From the NCBI RefSeq assembly GCF_041583195.1, contig NZ_JBFHGL010000003.1, forward strand, positions 124,001 to 188,000: a stretch of DNA of 64,000 nt. Direction: 5' to 3'. Both the position numbers and the translations under genes were made by a program. The notes beneath the pieces were generated by a model, which had not been told where the DNA came from, searched no databases, and saw only the letters and a list, made by a program, of their open reading frames with translations. Origin of the DNA: Sulfurimonas sp. GTDB taxonomy: Bacteria; Campylobacterota; Campylobacteria; Campylobacterales; Sulfurimonadaceae. This document shows, in pieces, positions 1 through 8,775 of this stretch (position 1 is the first letter of the stretch; every line of letters begins with the position of its first letter).

Positions 1-293
1 TGAGGGTATCTAAATATTACAACATCACCACGTTTTGGTTTGTCCCCATCGATCAGTTTTAAAGAATCACTCCATGGCATAATTGAGATCTCTAAAAAAG
101 GGATATGTGGCATAGGGATACCATATGCGAACTTTTTACCAAATAGGTGATCGCCTATTAAAAGTGAATCTTTCATACTTCCAGATGGAATTCTAAAAGC
201 CTGTGCTATAAAAAAGATTATAAATAAAACAATTATTATTGTTCCTGTCCAAGAGTTTGAGAATCTGTAAGCTTTACCTAATACCTCTTTCAT
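1..293 (-). CDS. lepB: Signal peptidase I, N-terminal part (cut by window edge)
   Basis: This is the membrane-bound serine protease that removes signal peptides from secreted proteins. Reading from the ATG at 291-293 gives about 97 residues: a short cytoplasmic start, one membrane helix (about residues 15-30), then IPSGSM, which holds the catalytic serine of the S26 family, and later the KRGDVV box typical of the family. The catalytic lysine and C-terminal domain lie outside the window. The start codon overlaps the folD stop as TAATG, so the two genes are almost certainly cotranscribed and translationally coupled. Family assignment is firm despite truncation. Confidence 0.93.
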   Translation of the reverse strand, partial: MKEVLGKAYRFSNSWTGTIIIVLFIIFFIAQAFRIPSGSMKDSLLIGDHLFGKKFAYGIPMPHIPFLEISIMPWSDSLKLIDGDKPKRGDVVIFRYP

Positions 294-1165
294 TAAGCTT
301 CTTTCTCTTCTTTAAGTTTTTTAGCATTTATCTTTGCAGCTTTTAGAGTATTGCTTAGAAGCATAGCAATAGTCATAGGTCCAACTCCACCAGGACTTGG
401 TGTTATGTATGAGCTTTTTTTACTAACATTTTCAAAATCAACATCACCAACTAGTTTTCCCTCTTTAGTTCTGCTAACTCCAATATCTACGATCACAACA
501 TCATCTTTAACCATATCTTCCGTTATTAGGTTGATCACACCAACTCCACATAAAACAATGTCAGCGCCAAGTGTGTGTTTTTTCAGATCATCTGTAAAAA
601 TGTGACATATCTCAACTGTAGCATCTGCATTTAAAAGTAGGGCAGCCATAGGTTTACCAACAATGTTTGAAGCTCCAACAACTACACAGTTTTTACCTTT
701 TACATCTATGTTGTACTCTTTTAGTAACTCCATTACACCAAGTGGCGTACACGGTACAAAACCATCAAGATTAGTTACTAAACGTCCTACGTTGTATGGG
801 TGGAATCCATCTACATCTTTTGCAGGATCAACTAGTTCTAAAAGTTTAGTAGTGTCTATATGAGCTGGAAGAGGCAGTTGAATTAAAATACCGTCAACAT
901 TTGAATCGTTATTTAGCATTGTAATCGTTTTTTCAATAGCTTCTTGAGAGATTGTTTCAGGCATATCATGAGTAATAGAGTAAAACCCAACTCTGTCACA
1001 AGCTTTTTTCTTCATATTCACATATGCTGCACTTGCAGGATCTTGACCAACCAGCACAACAGCTAGTCCAGGTGTACAACCACATGTGTCTTTTAATTGT
1101 TTAACTTCTTGTTCAACTTGTTGTTCGATTTTTTGAGAGAGAGCTTTACCGTCTAATAATTGCAT
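293..1165 (-). CDS. folD: Bifunctional methylenetetrahydrofolate dehydrogenase / cyclohydrolase
   Basis: FolD interconverts 5,10-methylene-, methenyl- and 10-formyl-tetrahydrofolate in the cytoplasm, feeding purine synthesis and initiator-tRNA formylation. The 290-aa product has the usual family length. Visible marks are the substrate-binding region with QLPLP and KDVDGFHP, the NADP-binding Rossmann core GASNIVGKP, and the C-terminal signature PSPGGVGPMT. It is first in an operon with lepB, which starts on its stop codon (TAATG). A likely -10 box for it lies at 1193-1198. Another one-carbon gene, purU, is elsewhere in this window. Confidence 0.97.
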   Translation of the reverse strand: MQLLDGKALSQKIEQQVEQEVKQLKDTCGCTPGLAVVLVGQDPASAAYVNMKKKACDRVGFYSITHDMPETISQEAIEKTITMLNNDSNVDGILIQLPLPAHIDTTKLLELVDPAKDVDGFHPYNVGRLVTNLDGFVPCTPLGVMELLKEYNIDVKGKNCVVVGASNIVGKPMAALLLNADATVEICHIFTDDLKKHTLGADIVLCGVGVINLITEDMVKDDVVIVDIGVSRTKEGKLVGDVDFENVSKKSSYITPSPGGVGPMTIAMLLSNTLKAAKINAKKLKEEKEA

Positions 1166-1192
1166 TTAAACCTCATAAATAATTTTTTAGAT

Positions 1193-1198
1193 ATTATA
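1193..1198 (-). promoter_or_regulatory. Probable -10 box of folD-lepB
   Basis: ATTATA on the plus strand reads TATAAT on the minus strand, about 28 bases before the folD start codon, in an AT-rich stretch with no clear -35. That matches the usual Campylobacterota RpoD promoter. Confidence 0.55.
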
Positions 1199-1224
1199 TC
1201 GTTTTAATATTAACTGGAGTTTTT

Positions 1225-1566
1225 ATGAGATTCGTACCGGCACTTTTTTTGCCACTTTTTTTATTTGCACAAAGTTCTTTTATAACACCGCTGGAGTACT
1301 CATCTTCGCTTTACAAAAATCCTAGAGGGATAGGGTGTTTTCATTGTCATGGTGAAAAAGGAGAGGGGAAAATAGTTGCAAATTACACTCATAACAAGCA
1401 GAAAAAAAACTTTGGCGGACCTGCTATAAACTCACTAAACTATGATGATTTTAAAAAATCTTTAGAGGTTTCAAAAAAAGGTATGCCGAGATACTACTTA
1501 ACGACAGATGAGATAAAAGCTTTGTTTTTTTATCTGCAACAGATGAAGGTGGAAAATGAAAATTGA
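1225..1566 (+). CDS. Small periplasmic monoheme cytochrome c
   Basis: The 113-aa product starts with a cleavable signal peptide (about residues 1-16) and carries one haem-binding motif, CFHCH, at about residues 37-41. A methionine in KKGMPRYY near the C terminus is the likely distal haem ligand, as in class I c-type cytochromes. It would carry electrons in the periplasm; the partner is not evident. Its last 11 bases overlap the next gene, a CitE-like aldolase, so they are probably cotranscribed although a functional link is not obvious. Confidence 0.85.
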   Translation: MRFVPALFLPLFLFAQSSFITPLEYSSSLYKNPRGIGCFHCHGEKGEGKIVANYTHNKQKKNFGGPAINSLNYDDFKKSLEVSKKGMPRYYLTTDEIKALFFYLQQMKVENEN

Positions 1567-2389
1567 TTTTAAAGATGCGTTGATGCTCTCAACACATAAT
1601 GAAAAGCACCTTTTAAAAATACCACAGCTTGATGCACAGTGCATAATGTTAAATCTTGAAGATGGTGTTAGTAAAGAGCAAAAACCGGAAGCTTTAAGAC
1701 TTTGCGGTGAGTATCTACAAAAGTATAAAGAACAAGAAAAGATGTTTGTAGTTCGAGTCAATGCTATAGATGAGGGTGGAATTGATGAAATTAACTATAT
1801 AAATCAATTTAAACCTGATGCTATACGCGTACCTAAAATTCAAACACCTGAAGATGTAGAGAAAATTATAAATTTAATAGATAAAGATATTGAAGTTCAT
1901 CTGTCAATCGAGAGTGCCAATGCATGGAATAATTTAAATAAATTACGCATAAATGAACGTGTAACTACTTTTTATATCGGTATGCTTGATCTCTCGGCGG
2001 ATCTTGGGTTGTCACAGTCTATTGTAGACAGAGATAATCCTACTATGACGTATATGCTTAGTCATTTTTTAATAACTTGTAAATCTATAGGTGTAAAACC
2101 CGTGTCATTTGTTTATCAAGATTACAAAAATTTAGAAGAGTTCTCTAAATGGCTAGAACTAGAGAAAAAAATGGGCTTTAAGGCAAAAGGGTGCATATCT
2201 CCAAAACAATCAGAGCTTGTACAAAAGATATTCGGTCAAAGTGAAGAAGAGATAAAAAGGGCTTTAAAAATTGTCGAACTATTTGAAGCAAACGAAGCAA
2301 AAGGTATAACTGGGTTTGTTGATGAAGAACTTGGCTTTATAGATGAGCCAATCTATAAAGGAGCTAAAGTTATTTTAGAGAGAAACTAA
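1556..2389 (+). CDS. HpcH/HpaI aldolase, citrate lyase beta-like (CitE-like)
   Basis: The 277-aa protein belongs to the TIM-barrel HpcH/HpaI/CitE superfamily, which cleaves or forms C-C bonds of acyl-CoA or oxo-acid substrates using a divalent metal. Visible signatures are NLEDGV near residue 35, RVNAIDE near 64, the IES strand near residue 120 and the metal-binding region GMLDLSADLG near 142. No citrate lyase alpha or gamma subunits lie nearby, so it is a stand-alone CitE-like enzyme, possibly a malyl- or citramalyl-CoA lyase; the substrate cannot be read from sequence. Its end overlaps the convergent porin gene by 4 bases. Confidence 0.8.
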   Translation: MKIDFKDALMLSTHNEKHLLKIPQLDAQCIMLNLEDGVSKEQKPEALRLCGEYLQKYKEQEKMFVVRVNAIDEGGIDEINYINQFKPDAIRVPKIQTPEDVEKIINLIDKDIEVHLSIESANAWNNLNKLRINERVTTFYIGMLDLSADLGLSQSIVDRDNPTMTYMLSHFLITCKSIGVKPVSFVYQDYKNLEEFSKWLELEKKMGFKAKGCISPKQSELVQKIFGQSEEEIKRALKIVELFEANEAKGITGFVDEELGFIDEPIYKGAKVILERN

Positions 2390-3555
2390 AAATCAATTGA
2401 TGTAATAAATCTAAGGTATTGTGCATCTTTGGTTTTATCTTCATAGTCTTGAAACTCGTAACGTAAATATATCTTTATAAAGTTATCTGTGTTATGTCTA
2501 AAGTGCGTATAATACGATTTATATTTAGTCAATTTAGAATCTATTTTTGCAAGCCATACAGAGAACTCGGAACTATGTTTACTTATGAGTTCAAATTCAA
2601 AATTTGTTTTTAGCATAAAAACTTCCGGTTTATTTTCACCCCTTCCATTTGAGATCATAGATGCTGTATATATTTTTGAGAGTCCTCCATATCCATCTGC
2701 TTTGTCTACACCGTCATTTTTAGTATAGTTAAGCGTTATGTCAAGATGCTCTGTAAATATTCCTGTTCTTAAACCAATAAGATCCACATCCATATGATCA
2801 TATGTTTTCATGTTCTGCAAACCTACACAAAATAGAAGGTCATTGTTTATAAAGTTATCTTTATAATCTATTTGAAAAAAATAGCTGTCATAGAGTGATG
2901 GTGCATTGTAATAGTAAATATGGACATCAAGTGGCTCAATAGGGTGGTGTTTAAATCCAATCATAGTTATACCGTCACCAATCTTACCTGCAAGACTTTC
3001 ATCTTTATATTGATCAGAGGTATATTTGCGCATTTTATTTATGTAGTTTAGTTGTATAGATGATTTGAAAATATTATTTATAACAAATGATGCACCTTGA
3101 TAGCTCCATGGAACTATTCTGGCTGAGCTTTTATTCATAAGAGGCGTATTAAGAAGAAAATTACCGACTTTAAAAATTGAGTCTTTTGTTTTATATGCTA
3201 AAAAAGATTCAGAAACAGCAGTTAGTGCATTGCCGTCTTTATCGTTATTAAAAAGTGAGGTTAATTTTTTGTTTTTATGATCAACAATAGGCGTAGAATT
3301 ATGAAAACCTACAGTGGCAAAAATAGGATTTGAACTATCGGTTGTAAGCTTTAGATCACCTCCTAAAGCATTTGCATAAGCATCTTTAGTGTTGTCTTCC
3401 TTATCTATAGTGTAGTAAAAATAAGTTAAATTTCCTGTAATATCTGAATTTTTAAATGCTGATTCTAAAGAGTCTCCAAAAATTATAATAGGAAAAAATA
3501 AAACTAAAAAATACTTAATAGCAGATCCCTTTTTTATAGTATTAATAACATCCAA
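2386..3555 (-). CDS. Outer-membrane porin-like beta-barrel protein (OprD-like)
   Basis: The 389-aa reading has a hydrophobic export signal (about residues 14-27), alternating beta-strand-like sequence throughout, and a terminal phenylalanine (TSIDF), the classic signature for insertion by the Bam complex. Overall pattern resembles the OprD-type porins of Campylobacterota. It lies directly downstream of a DASS anion transporter and a TonB-like gene on the same strand, so it may supply that transporter's substrate across the outer membrane. The ATG at 3555 sits inside the DASS gene with no good ribosome site. A strong AAGGGA site precedes an in-frame ATT at 3519, so the true start is uncertain. 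Confidence 0.72.
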   Translation of the reverse strand: MDVINTIKKGSAIKYFLVLFFPIIIFGDSLESAFKNSDITGNLTYFYYTIDKEDNTKDAYANALGGDLKLTTDSSNPIFATVGFHNSTPIVDHKNKKLTSLFNNDKDGNALTAVSESFLAYKTKDSIFKVGNFLLNTPLMNKSSARIVPWSYQGASFVINNIFKSSIQLNYINKMRKYTSDQYKDESLAGKIGDGITMIGFKHHPIEPLDVHIYYYNAPSLYDSYFFQIDYKDNFINNDLLFCVGLQNMKTYDHMDVDLIGLRTGIFTEHLDITLNYTKNDGVDKADGYGGLSKIYTASMISNGRGENKPEVFMLKTNFEFELISKHSSEFSVWLAKIDSKLTKYKSYYTHFRHNTDNFIKIYLRYEFQDYEDKTKDAQYLRFITSIDF

Positions 3556-4946
3556 GCCGTACCGATAGTTAAAAATACTAATGTATTTATGAGTGTTATT
3601 ATACCACCAACCTTATAGATCTCTTTTGCTTCTATATACCCACTTCCTACATATATAACATTGGCAGATGAACCTTGTGGTGTTATGATCGCATTAAAGT
3701 TTGTCGCAAAAAGAAGTATTAATGCCATCATCTCTGCAGGTACGCCTGCTTTAATACCAACTCCTAAAAAGACTGAAAAAAGTGCTAACATTTGGGCAGT
3801 TTGTGATACGAAAAAGTAGTGAATAAGTACATAGGAAAGTGTAAGTCCTATATAAACTACAGGCCATGAAAATCCATCAATAAACATAGATATATTATCT
3901 CCTACCCATCCCATAAATCCAAATTTATCCAGATGTACGCTCATCCCATATAAAATTGCAAACCATATTAAAGTTCCAAGAGCATTTCCTTCATGCAGTA
4001 GATCATCTAGTGTAAATATATTACTAAGCATAAGTACGGATAACCCAAGAAAAGCTACAGCTGTTTTGTCTAATCCTAATGAACCTGACATGATCCATAA
4101 AAACACCATTCCGATAAATGTAGCTGCCATAATCCATTCATTGCGGCTTATTTTTCCCATAGTTTGAAGTGCATTTTCTGCTATACGCGGTGCATCAGGT
4201 GTATACTTTATCTCTGGCGGGTAAATTTTATATATTACCCAAGGCACAAGAAAAAAAAGTATTATAACAGGCAGTGATGCGGCTAATGCCCAAGATCCAT
4301 ATGTGATCTCAACTCCATATTCTGCAGCCATTTTTGCCCCTGCTGGGTTTGCCGCCATTGCTGTTAGCCAGAGAGTTGAAGATATCGTAAGTCCTGCCAT
4401 TGAAGCCATCATTAAAAATGAACCGAGTTTTTTTCTAGTTCCATCTGATACTTTTGAATTACTATCATTCGCAAGTGCATTTACAATTGGAAAAAGTACA
4501 CCTGAGCGAGCAGTATTGCTAGGAAAAGCAGGGGAGATAAACATATCTGCTGCTATAACAGAGTATGAAAGACCTAGTGAGCTTTTCCCGAATTTTTTGA
4601 TAATTAAAAAAGCAATTCTTTTTCCCAGACCTGACTTTATAACACCGCGGGCTATTAAAAATGCAACTATAATTAGTAGTATAAAACTCTCTCCAAACCC
4701 GCTGTAAGCTTGTTTTGCACTCATAGTATTGGTTAGAACAGCTAACGATACTGCAATAATTGATGAAGTTAAAATTGGCATCGCATTTAGAATTACTGCA
4801 AATATAGCACTTATAAATATTGCAAATAGGTGCCAGGCTTGAGTATTTAAACCATCAGGAACAGGAGAAAACCAAAGAAATACACCTATAAAGAGTACTA
4901 ATGCCTGCATATGGTGTTTGTATCTGTTCTCTTTTATATTTGACAT
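3534..4946 (-). CDS. SLC13/DASS family anion (dicarboxylate or sulfate) transporter
   Basis: This 470-aa inner-membrane protein is almost wholly hydrophobic, with about eleven to twelve predicted helices. The segments around SPAFPSNTARSG and the C-terminal TPQGSSANVIY match the two conserved SNT-type substrate/sodium sites of the divalent-anion:sodium symporter family. Likely cargo is a C4-dicarboxylate, citrate or an inorganic anion; sequence alone does not decide. It lies 11 bases after the TonB-like gene and overlaps the porin reading frame, which suggests one uptake operon spanning both membranes. Confidence 0.85.
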   Translation of the reverse strand: MSNIKENRYKHHMQALVLFIGVFLWFSPVPDGLNTQAWHLFAIFISAIFAVILNAMPILTSSIIAVSLAVLTNTMSAKQAYSGFGESFILLIIVAFLIARGVIKSGLGKRIAFLIIKKFGKSSLGLSYSVIAADMFISPAFPSNTARSGVLFPIVNALANDSNSKVSDGTRKKLGSFLMMASMAGLTISSTLWLTAMAANPAGAKMAAEYGVEITYGSWALAASLPVIILFFLVPWVIYKIYPPEIKYTPDAPRIAENALQTMGKISRNEWIMAATFIGMVFLWIMSGSLGLDKTAVAFLGLSVLMLSNIFTLDDLLHEGNALGTLIWFAILYGMSVHLDKFGFMGWVGDNISMFIDGFSWPVVYIGLTLSYVLIHYFFVSQTAQMLALFSVFLGVGIKAGVPAEMMALILLFATNFNAIITPQGSSANVIYVGSGYIEAKEIYKVGGIITLINTLVFLTIGTAWMLLIL

Positions 4947-4957
4947 GTTCTCCCCTT

Positions 4958-5833
4958 TTAATAGCGTGCTAAATTATAGTAAACATTATATCTGATTAAT
5001 GTCTTTTCTATTGGTCTTGGGTATCTGCTATATGCATATTCTATAGTCTCTTTAGTAGTCTCGTCAAGTATATAATAATCACTCTTTCTTAAAAATTTAA
5101 AATCTGTCATATCACCATTTGGATGCAGGTAAAACTCAATTACATTGATTCTATTAACATTCAGATCATGTGGAATATTTACTCTTGCTACACGGTTTAA
5201 GACCTGTTGAGTTATACGTCTCATGATCTCTTGATTGTCTAAAATATATTTTTGCTGACCTTGACTTAGTTTACCAAACTCTTCACCATAAAGCTCTTTT
5301 ATATTGTTTGCAATACTGCTTCCAGTCTGAACTATTTTCTTCTCCTCTTTTTTCTCTTGGGCTGAATGGTCCTGAGATAGTAGAGAATAAAGTGGATTTT
5401 TTTCTTTCTTTGGCTCTTTTTTTACAATGGTCGTATTGGTGTCATGTAAGGCGATATATGGCTTTTTAGGCGGTAATGGCTCAATTTTTTTCACAACCGG
5501 TTTTGTTGCTTGTTTTTTTGGCTTTGGTTTATTTAAAGCTGTCTTTACAGGCTCTTGTTTTGGTTTGAATTTTACAGGCGGCTGTTTTACGATTTTTTTA
5601 AGCTGTGAACCTTTTGGCATTGGTGGTGCTATTTTTGGCGGTGGTACGCTTTTTTTTGTTAATCCTGATTCTTTATGCTTTTTAGGTAACTCTTTTAGTG
5701 ATATTTTTATCTTTTTTTCATCTTTTTGTAGTTTAGGTTTCTCTGCTTCCATCGATCCAAGCATCCAAAATATAAGTAAAAATATAAAATGTATTAAAAG
5801 TGCTACAAAAAGTGCAAAGTTAGAACGGCTCAA
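4958..5833 (-). CDS. TonB-like energy-transducing protein
   Basis: The 291-aa product has TonB architecture: a short cytoplasmic start, one membrane helix (about residues 8-27), a long Pro/Lys-rich periplasmic spacer (about 30-150, with repeated PPK and KPK units) and a globular C-terminal domain. The final part contains INVIEFYLHPNGD and a terminal YNVYYNLARY strand, like the TonB C-terminal fold. It would transmit proton-motive force from ExbB/ExbD, which are not in the window, to an outer-membrane receptor. The downstream genes encode an anion transporter and a porin. A TolA role is an alternative. Confidence 0.72.
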   Translation of the reverse strand: MSRSNFALFVALLIHFIFLLIFWMLGSMEAEKPKLQKDEKKIKISLKELPKKHKESGLTKKSVPPPKIAPPMPKGSQLKKIVKQPPVKFKPKQEPVKTALNKPKPKKQATKPVVKKIEPLPPKKPYIALHDTNTTIVKKEPKKEKNPLYSLLSQDHSAQEKKEEKKIVQTGSSIANNIKELYGEEFGKLSQGQQKYILDNQEIMRRITQQVLNRVARVNIPHDLNVNRINVIEFYLHPNGDMTDFKFLRKSDYYILDETTKETIEYAYSRYPRPIEKTLIRYNVYYNLARY

Positions 5834-5861
5834 TCATTTTCCATTATTTAAAGTTTAGGCG

Positions 5862-5867
5862 ATTATA
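5862..5867 (-). promoter_or_regulatory. Probable -10 box of the TonB-like/DASS/porin operon
   Basis: The minus strand reads GATATAATC about 30 bases before the TonB-like start. It is back to back with the hemL promoter in the 92-base divergent intergenic region. Confidence 0.55.
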
Positions 5868-5893
5868 TCAAATGTAGATTAATACAACTTCGC

Positions 5894-5899
5894 TATAAT
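5894..5899 (+). promoter_or_regulatory. Extended -10 promoter of hemL
   Basis: TTCGCTATAATC places TATAAT 27 bases upstream of the hemL ATG. The same CGCTATAATC string recurs ahead of leuD at 13090-13098. Confidence 0.65.
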
Positions 5900-5925
5900 C
5901 ATAAAAAAATTTCCCAAGGTTAGAT

Positions 5926-7212
5926 ATGAGTAAAGATAAATCACTTCAAGCTTTCAAAGAAGCGCAAGAATTAATTCCAGGAGGAGTTAACTCACCGGTA
6001 CGTGCATTTGCCAGTGTTGGTGGAAGTCCTGTATTTGTTAGCGAAGGCGAGGGTGGATACCTTAAAGATATTGATGGTAATAAATACGTAGATTTTGTTC
6101 AAAGTTGGGGACCACTGATTTTTGGTCATCGTGATGAGAGTATTGAAAGTGCTGTTATAGAAGCTGTAAAACACGGTCTTAGTTTTGGTGCACCAACACT
6201 GGCTGAAACTGAACTTGCTAAACTTGTTGTATCTATGTTTGATTCTATAGATAAAGTTAGATTTGTTAGTAGTGGTACTGAAGCTGTAATGAGTGCTATA
6301 CGTTTAGCTCGCGGTTTTACAGGGCGTGATGATATTGTTAAATTTACAGGCTGTTATCATGGTCATAGTGATTCACTTTTAGTTCAAGCCGGAAGCGGTG
6401 CTGCAACATTTGGAAATCCGTCAAGCCCTGGTGTGCCAGCTGATTTTACAAAACATACATTGCTAGCTCAATATAACAATATTGATAGTGTAAAAAAATG
6501 TTTTGCAGATTCAAAAGATATTGCTTGTGTTATTATTGAACCGATTGCTGGAAATATGGGACTTGTTCCAGCACAAAAAGAGTTTTTAAATGAGCTTCGT
6601 GAGCTTTGTGATGCAAATGGTACTTTACTTATCTTTGATGAAGTTATGAGTGGCTTTCGCGCATCTATAAACGGTGCTGAATCTATAACTGGTGTAAAAC
6701 CTGATATCGTAACACTTGGAAAAGTAATTGGTGGCGGAATGCCAGTTGGTGCTTTTGGAGCTAGACGTGAGATTATGGCTCAACTATCTCCTGAAGGACC
6801 TGTGTATCAAGCAGGTACACTTAGTGGAAACCCTGTAGCTATGGCAGCAGGTTTTGCAGCACTTTCAAAATTAAAGAAAAATGCACCAGTACTTGATGTA
6901 CTAAATAAGCGCGCAGTGCGTTTAGTTGAAGGTATGCAAGAAGAAGCTAAAAAATGTGGAATAACTATGCAGGTAGATACTCGCGGATCTATGTTTGGGT
7001 TCTTCTTTAATGAGAATCCAGTTATGAGTTTTGAAGATGCATGTACATGTGATGCCAGCTTTTTTGCAAAGTTTCACCAAGGTATGTTAAATGAAGGTTT
7101 TTACTTTGCATGTTCACTATTTGAAGCAGGTTTCATCTCAACTGCAACAACGGATGAGATGGTAGAAGAGTGTATTAAAGCTAGTGCTAAAGTATTTAAA
7201 GAGATCGCATAA
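5926..7212 (+). CDS. hemL: Glutamate-1-semialdehyde 2,1-aminomutase
   Basis: HemL makes 5-aminolevulinate from glutamate-1-semialdehyde, the C5 route to haem and other tetrapyrroles. The 428-aa product has the normal length. Typical marks are [10 protein letters not shown] at the N terminus, the PLP-contact stretch [10 protein letters not shown] (about residue 120), DEVMSGFR (about 243) and [14 protein letters not shown] (about 265), whose lysine forms the Schiff base with PLP. A clear AAGG ribosome site precedes the ATG. Its stop overlaps the start of the AtpZ-like gene as TAATG, so the three genes 5926-8070 form one operon. Confidence 0.97.
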   Translation: MSKDKSLQAFKEAQELIPGGVNSPVRAFASVGGSPVFVSEGEGGYLKDIDGNKYVDFVQSWGPLIFGHRDESIESAVIEAVKHGLSFGAPTLAETELAKLVVSMFDSIDKVRFVSSGTEAVMSAIRLARGFTGRDDIVKFTGCYHGHSDSLLVQAGSGAATFGNPSSPGVPADFTKHTLLAQYNNIDSVKKCFADSKDIACVIIEPIAGNMGLVPAQKEFLNELRELCDANGTLLIFDEVMSGFRASINGAESITGVKPDIVTLGKVIGGGMPVGAFGARREIMAQLSPEGPVYQAGTLSGNPVAMAAGFAALSKLKKNAPVLDVLNKRAVRLVEGMQEEAKKCGITMQVDTRGSMFGFFFNENPVMSFEDACTCDASFFAKFHQGMLNEGFYFACSLFEAGFISTATTDEMVEECIKASAKVFKEIA

Positions 7213-7556
7213 TGGAAAAAGAAAACAAAATAAACGAAGAAGTTGAAACTAACGAAAAGCCAAAGGTACGTCAGGTCGTAGAGGCAGTTGATAGTCTTTC
7301 TCTTGGTATATCAATGGTTGTTGCCGTTGCAATGGGTATTGGTATCGGTATGGTGCTAAAAAGCCTAACAGGTGCAGCATGGACGTTATGGATAGGTGTT
7401 TTTATCGGTGTAGCTGCAGCAATATTAAATGTGTATAAAGCATATGAGAAGCAAAAAGAGGGTTATGAAGAGTTATTAAAAGAGCCTCGTTATGCTATTA
7501 AAAAGCAGCTTGAAGACGAAGAAGACGATGATGGCCTAGAGCGCTATGGTAAATAA
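7212..7556 (+). CDS. AtpZ/AtpI family small membrane protein
   Basis: The 114-aa protein has a charged N-terminal arm, two membrane helices (about residues 35-55 and 60-80) separated by a short turn, and a charged C-terminal helix. The glycine-rich first helix, with GIGIGMVLKSLTG and then TLWIGVFIGVAAAILN, matches the AtpZ/AtpI family associated with F1Fo-ATP synthase assembly or ion transport. It is not next to the atp operon but follows hemL, to which it is coupled by TAATG. The exact role is inference from family. Confidence 0.75.
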   Translation: MEKENKINEEVETNEKPKVRQVVEAVDSLSLGISMVVAVAMGIGIGMVLKSLTGAAWTLWIGVFIGVAAAILNVYKAYEKQKEGYEELLKEPRYAIKKQLEDEEDDDGLERYGK

Positions 7557-8070
7557 AACTAGCATTTTAAAGTCCTTAAAATTATTAGCAGTAACAGAGT
7601 TTGTAATACTGCTAACATACTTTTATTCAAAAAGTTTTTATGCAAACCTTCAAGTTGCTTTCATAAGTAGTTTTATTATTATGTTAGGTTCATTCTATGC
7701 CCATAGAAAAATGGTAAATCATAAAGTCAAAACTCAAAATTTTGAGAGTGACAGAGATCCGTTAGATACAATAGATGATCCTCATGAACTATACGATGAA
7801 GAGGCTTTAAATGAAGCACCTGCAGAAGAGCTTGATCTTAAGCAAATAGTTAAAGAGGAAAAGAAAAAGATTAAAACATTTAATCTTAAAAGTCTAAAAG
7901 AAGGTTCAAGTGCATCTTTCTCACTCTTTAGACTTGGTGGTTATCTGTTTTTAGTTCTTGGGTTTATTGCTTTAAAAAACAATGAAATACTTCAGATAAG
8001 TGTGTATTTGCCATCTTTATTGATTGGAATAATAGTAGGATACATATGCTCAAAAGAGATTTTTTCGTAA
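7546..8070 (+). CDS. Conserved membrane protein, unknown function
   Basis: I do not recognise a named family. The 174-aa product has two N-terminal hydrophobic segments (about residues 14-50), a charged acidic middle rich in Asp/Glu/Lys, and a C-terminal hydrophobic pair (about 130-170). The start overlaps the AtpZ-like gene by 11 bases and it ends in a strong hairpin at 8050-8080. Its position in the hemL-AtpZ operon suggests membrane-complex assembly, but nothing in the sequence proves that. Confidence 0.7.
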   Translation: MVNKTSILKSLKLLAVTEFVILLTYFYSKSFYANLQVAFISSFIIMLGSFYAHRKMVNHKVKTQNFESDRDPLDTIDDPHELYDEEALNEAPAEELDLKQIVKEEKKKIKTFNLKSLKEGSSASFSLFRLGGYLFLVLGFIALKNNEILQISVYLPSLLIGIIVGYICSKEIFS

Positions 8071-8080
8071 TCTCTTTTGA
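8050..8080. terminator. Bidirectional hairpin terminator
   Basis: A perfect 11-bp stem (8050-8060 with 8070-8080) and a 9-base loop span the stop codon of the upstream gene and lie between two convergent operons. Both sides are T-rich. Confidence 0.7.
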
Positions 8081-8083
8081 TTC

Positions 8084-8767
8084 TTATTCTGTAATTATAG
8101 GTAGGTTAATAGTTATTTTATTATGAATATCCACATGGATATTGTTAGAATCCACAAGGCTTTTCAGCTCATTTATTCTTATATCGTCTTTTATTGGTGC
8201 AGATACTTCTATACTGAATAAAGAGTGCTTTTTCTCATCAAATATTATATGTTCACCAACTCTATAAAATATTTTAGTATTTATAGAATCACTCTCTATA
8301 AAACATGAATATATTTTATTTAGTATCTTTATGAATGAATTTGAATCTATAATGATCTCTGGAATAGTAGGATCAAACTCTTTAGAAAAGCTAGCTTGCG
8401 AATTTATAGAGTTTGTTGATATACAAAGATCTATAAGCGTATATATATTTGTAAGTTCACCAGTAGGTCTCTTGCTTTTTATTTTAAATGACGGTGATTG
8501 GTATAGAATTATACCTATTTCATTTTCACTTTCATATCCAACTGTAATTCCAAAAAATTTGTGTCCTGAAAACTCTACATCCATAAAAGTAGTTTTAAAA
8601 CCAAACGTCACATTTGCATATGTAGTTGCTAATTCAAACAGCTCTTTTGCATTAAATGGAGTAACTATGAACTGTGCTTGTTCGTTTAATGACAACACTT
8701 TTCCATCTGAGCTAAAAAGCACAAATGGATTAAAAGCATGTTCAATTAATTTTTGCTCAAAATTCAT
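8084..8767 (-). CDS. PAS-like sensor-type protein, unknown function
   Basis: The 227-aa protein opens with a PAS-like segment (FNPFVLFSSDGKVLSLNEQA, about residues 12-31), then an N-terminal alpha/beta region. The latter half has a layout like a histidine-kinase dimerisation and ATP-binding pair but without the N, G1 and G2 boxes, so no kinase activity is expected. It starts 8 bases after rpoD ends on the same strand and is probably cotranscribed with it. A link to sigma-factor control would be speculation. Confidence 0.6.
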   Translation of the reverse strand: MNFEQKLIEHAFNPFVLFSSDGKVLSLNEQAQFIVTPFNAKELFELATTYANVTFGFKTTFMDVEFSGHKFFGITVGYESENEIGIILYQSPSFKIKSKRPTGELTNIYTLIDLCISTNSINSQASFSKEFDPTIPEIIIDSNSFIKILNKIYSCFIESDSINTKIFYRVGEHIIFDEKKHSLFSIEVSAPIKDDIRINELKSLVDSNNIHVDIHNKITINLPIITE

Positions 8768-8775
8768 ATAGATAT

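Noticed and set aside
4303-4707. Plus-strand open frame within the DASS transporter
   Set aside because: Antisense shadow of a real, family-matched gene.
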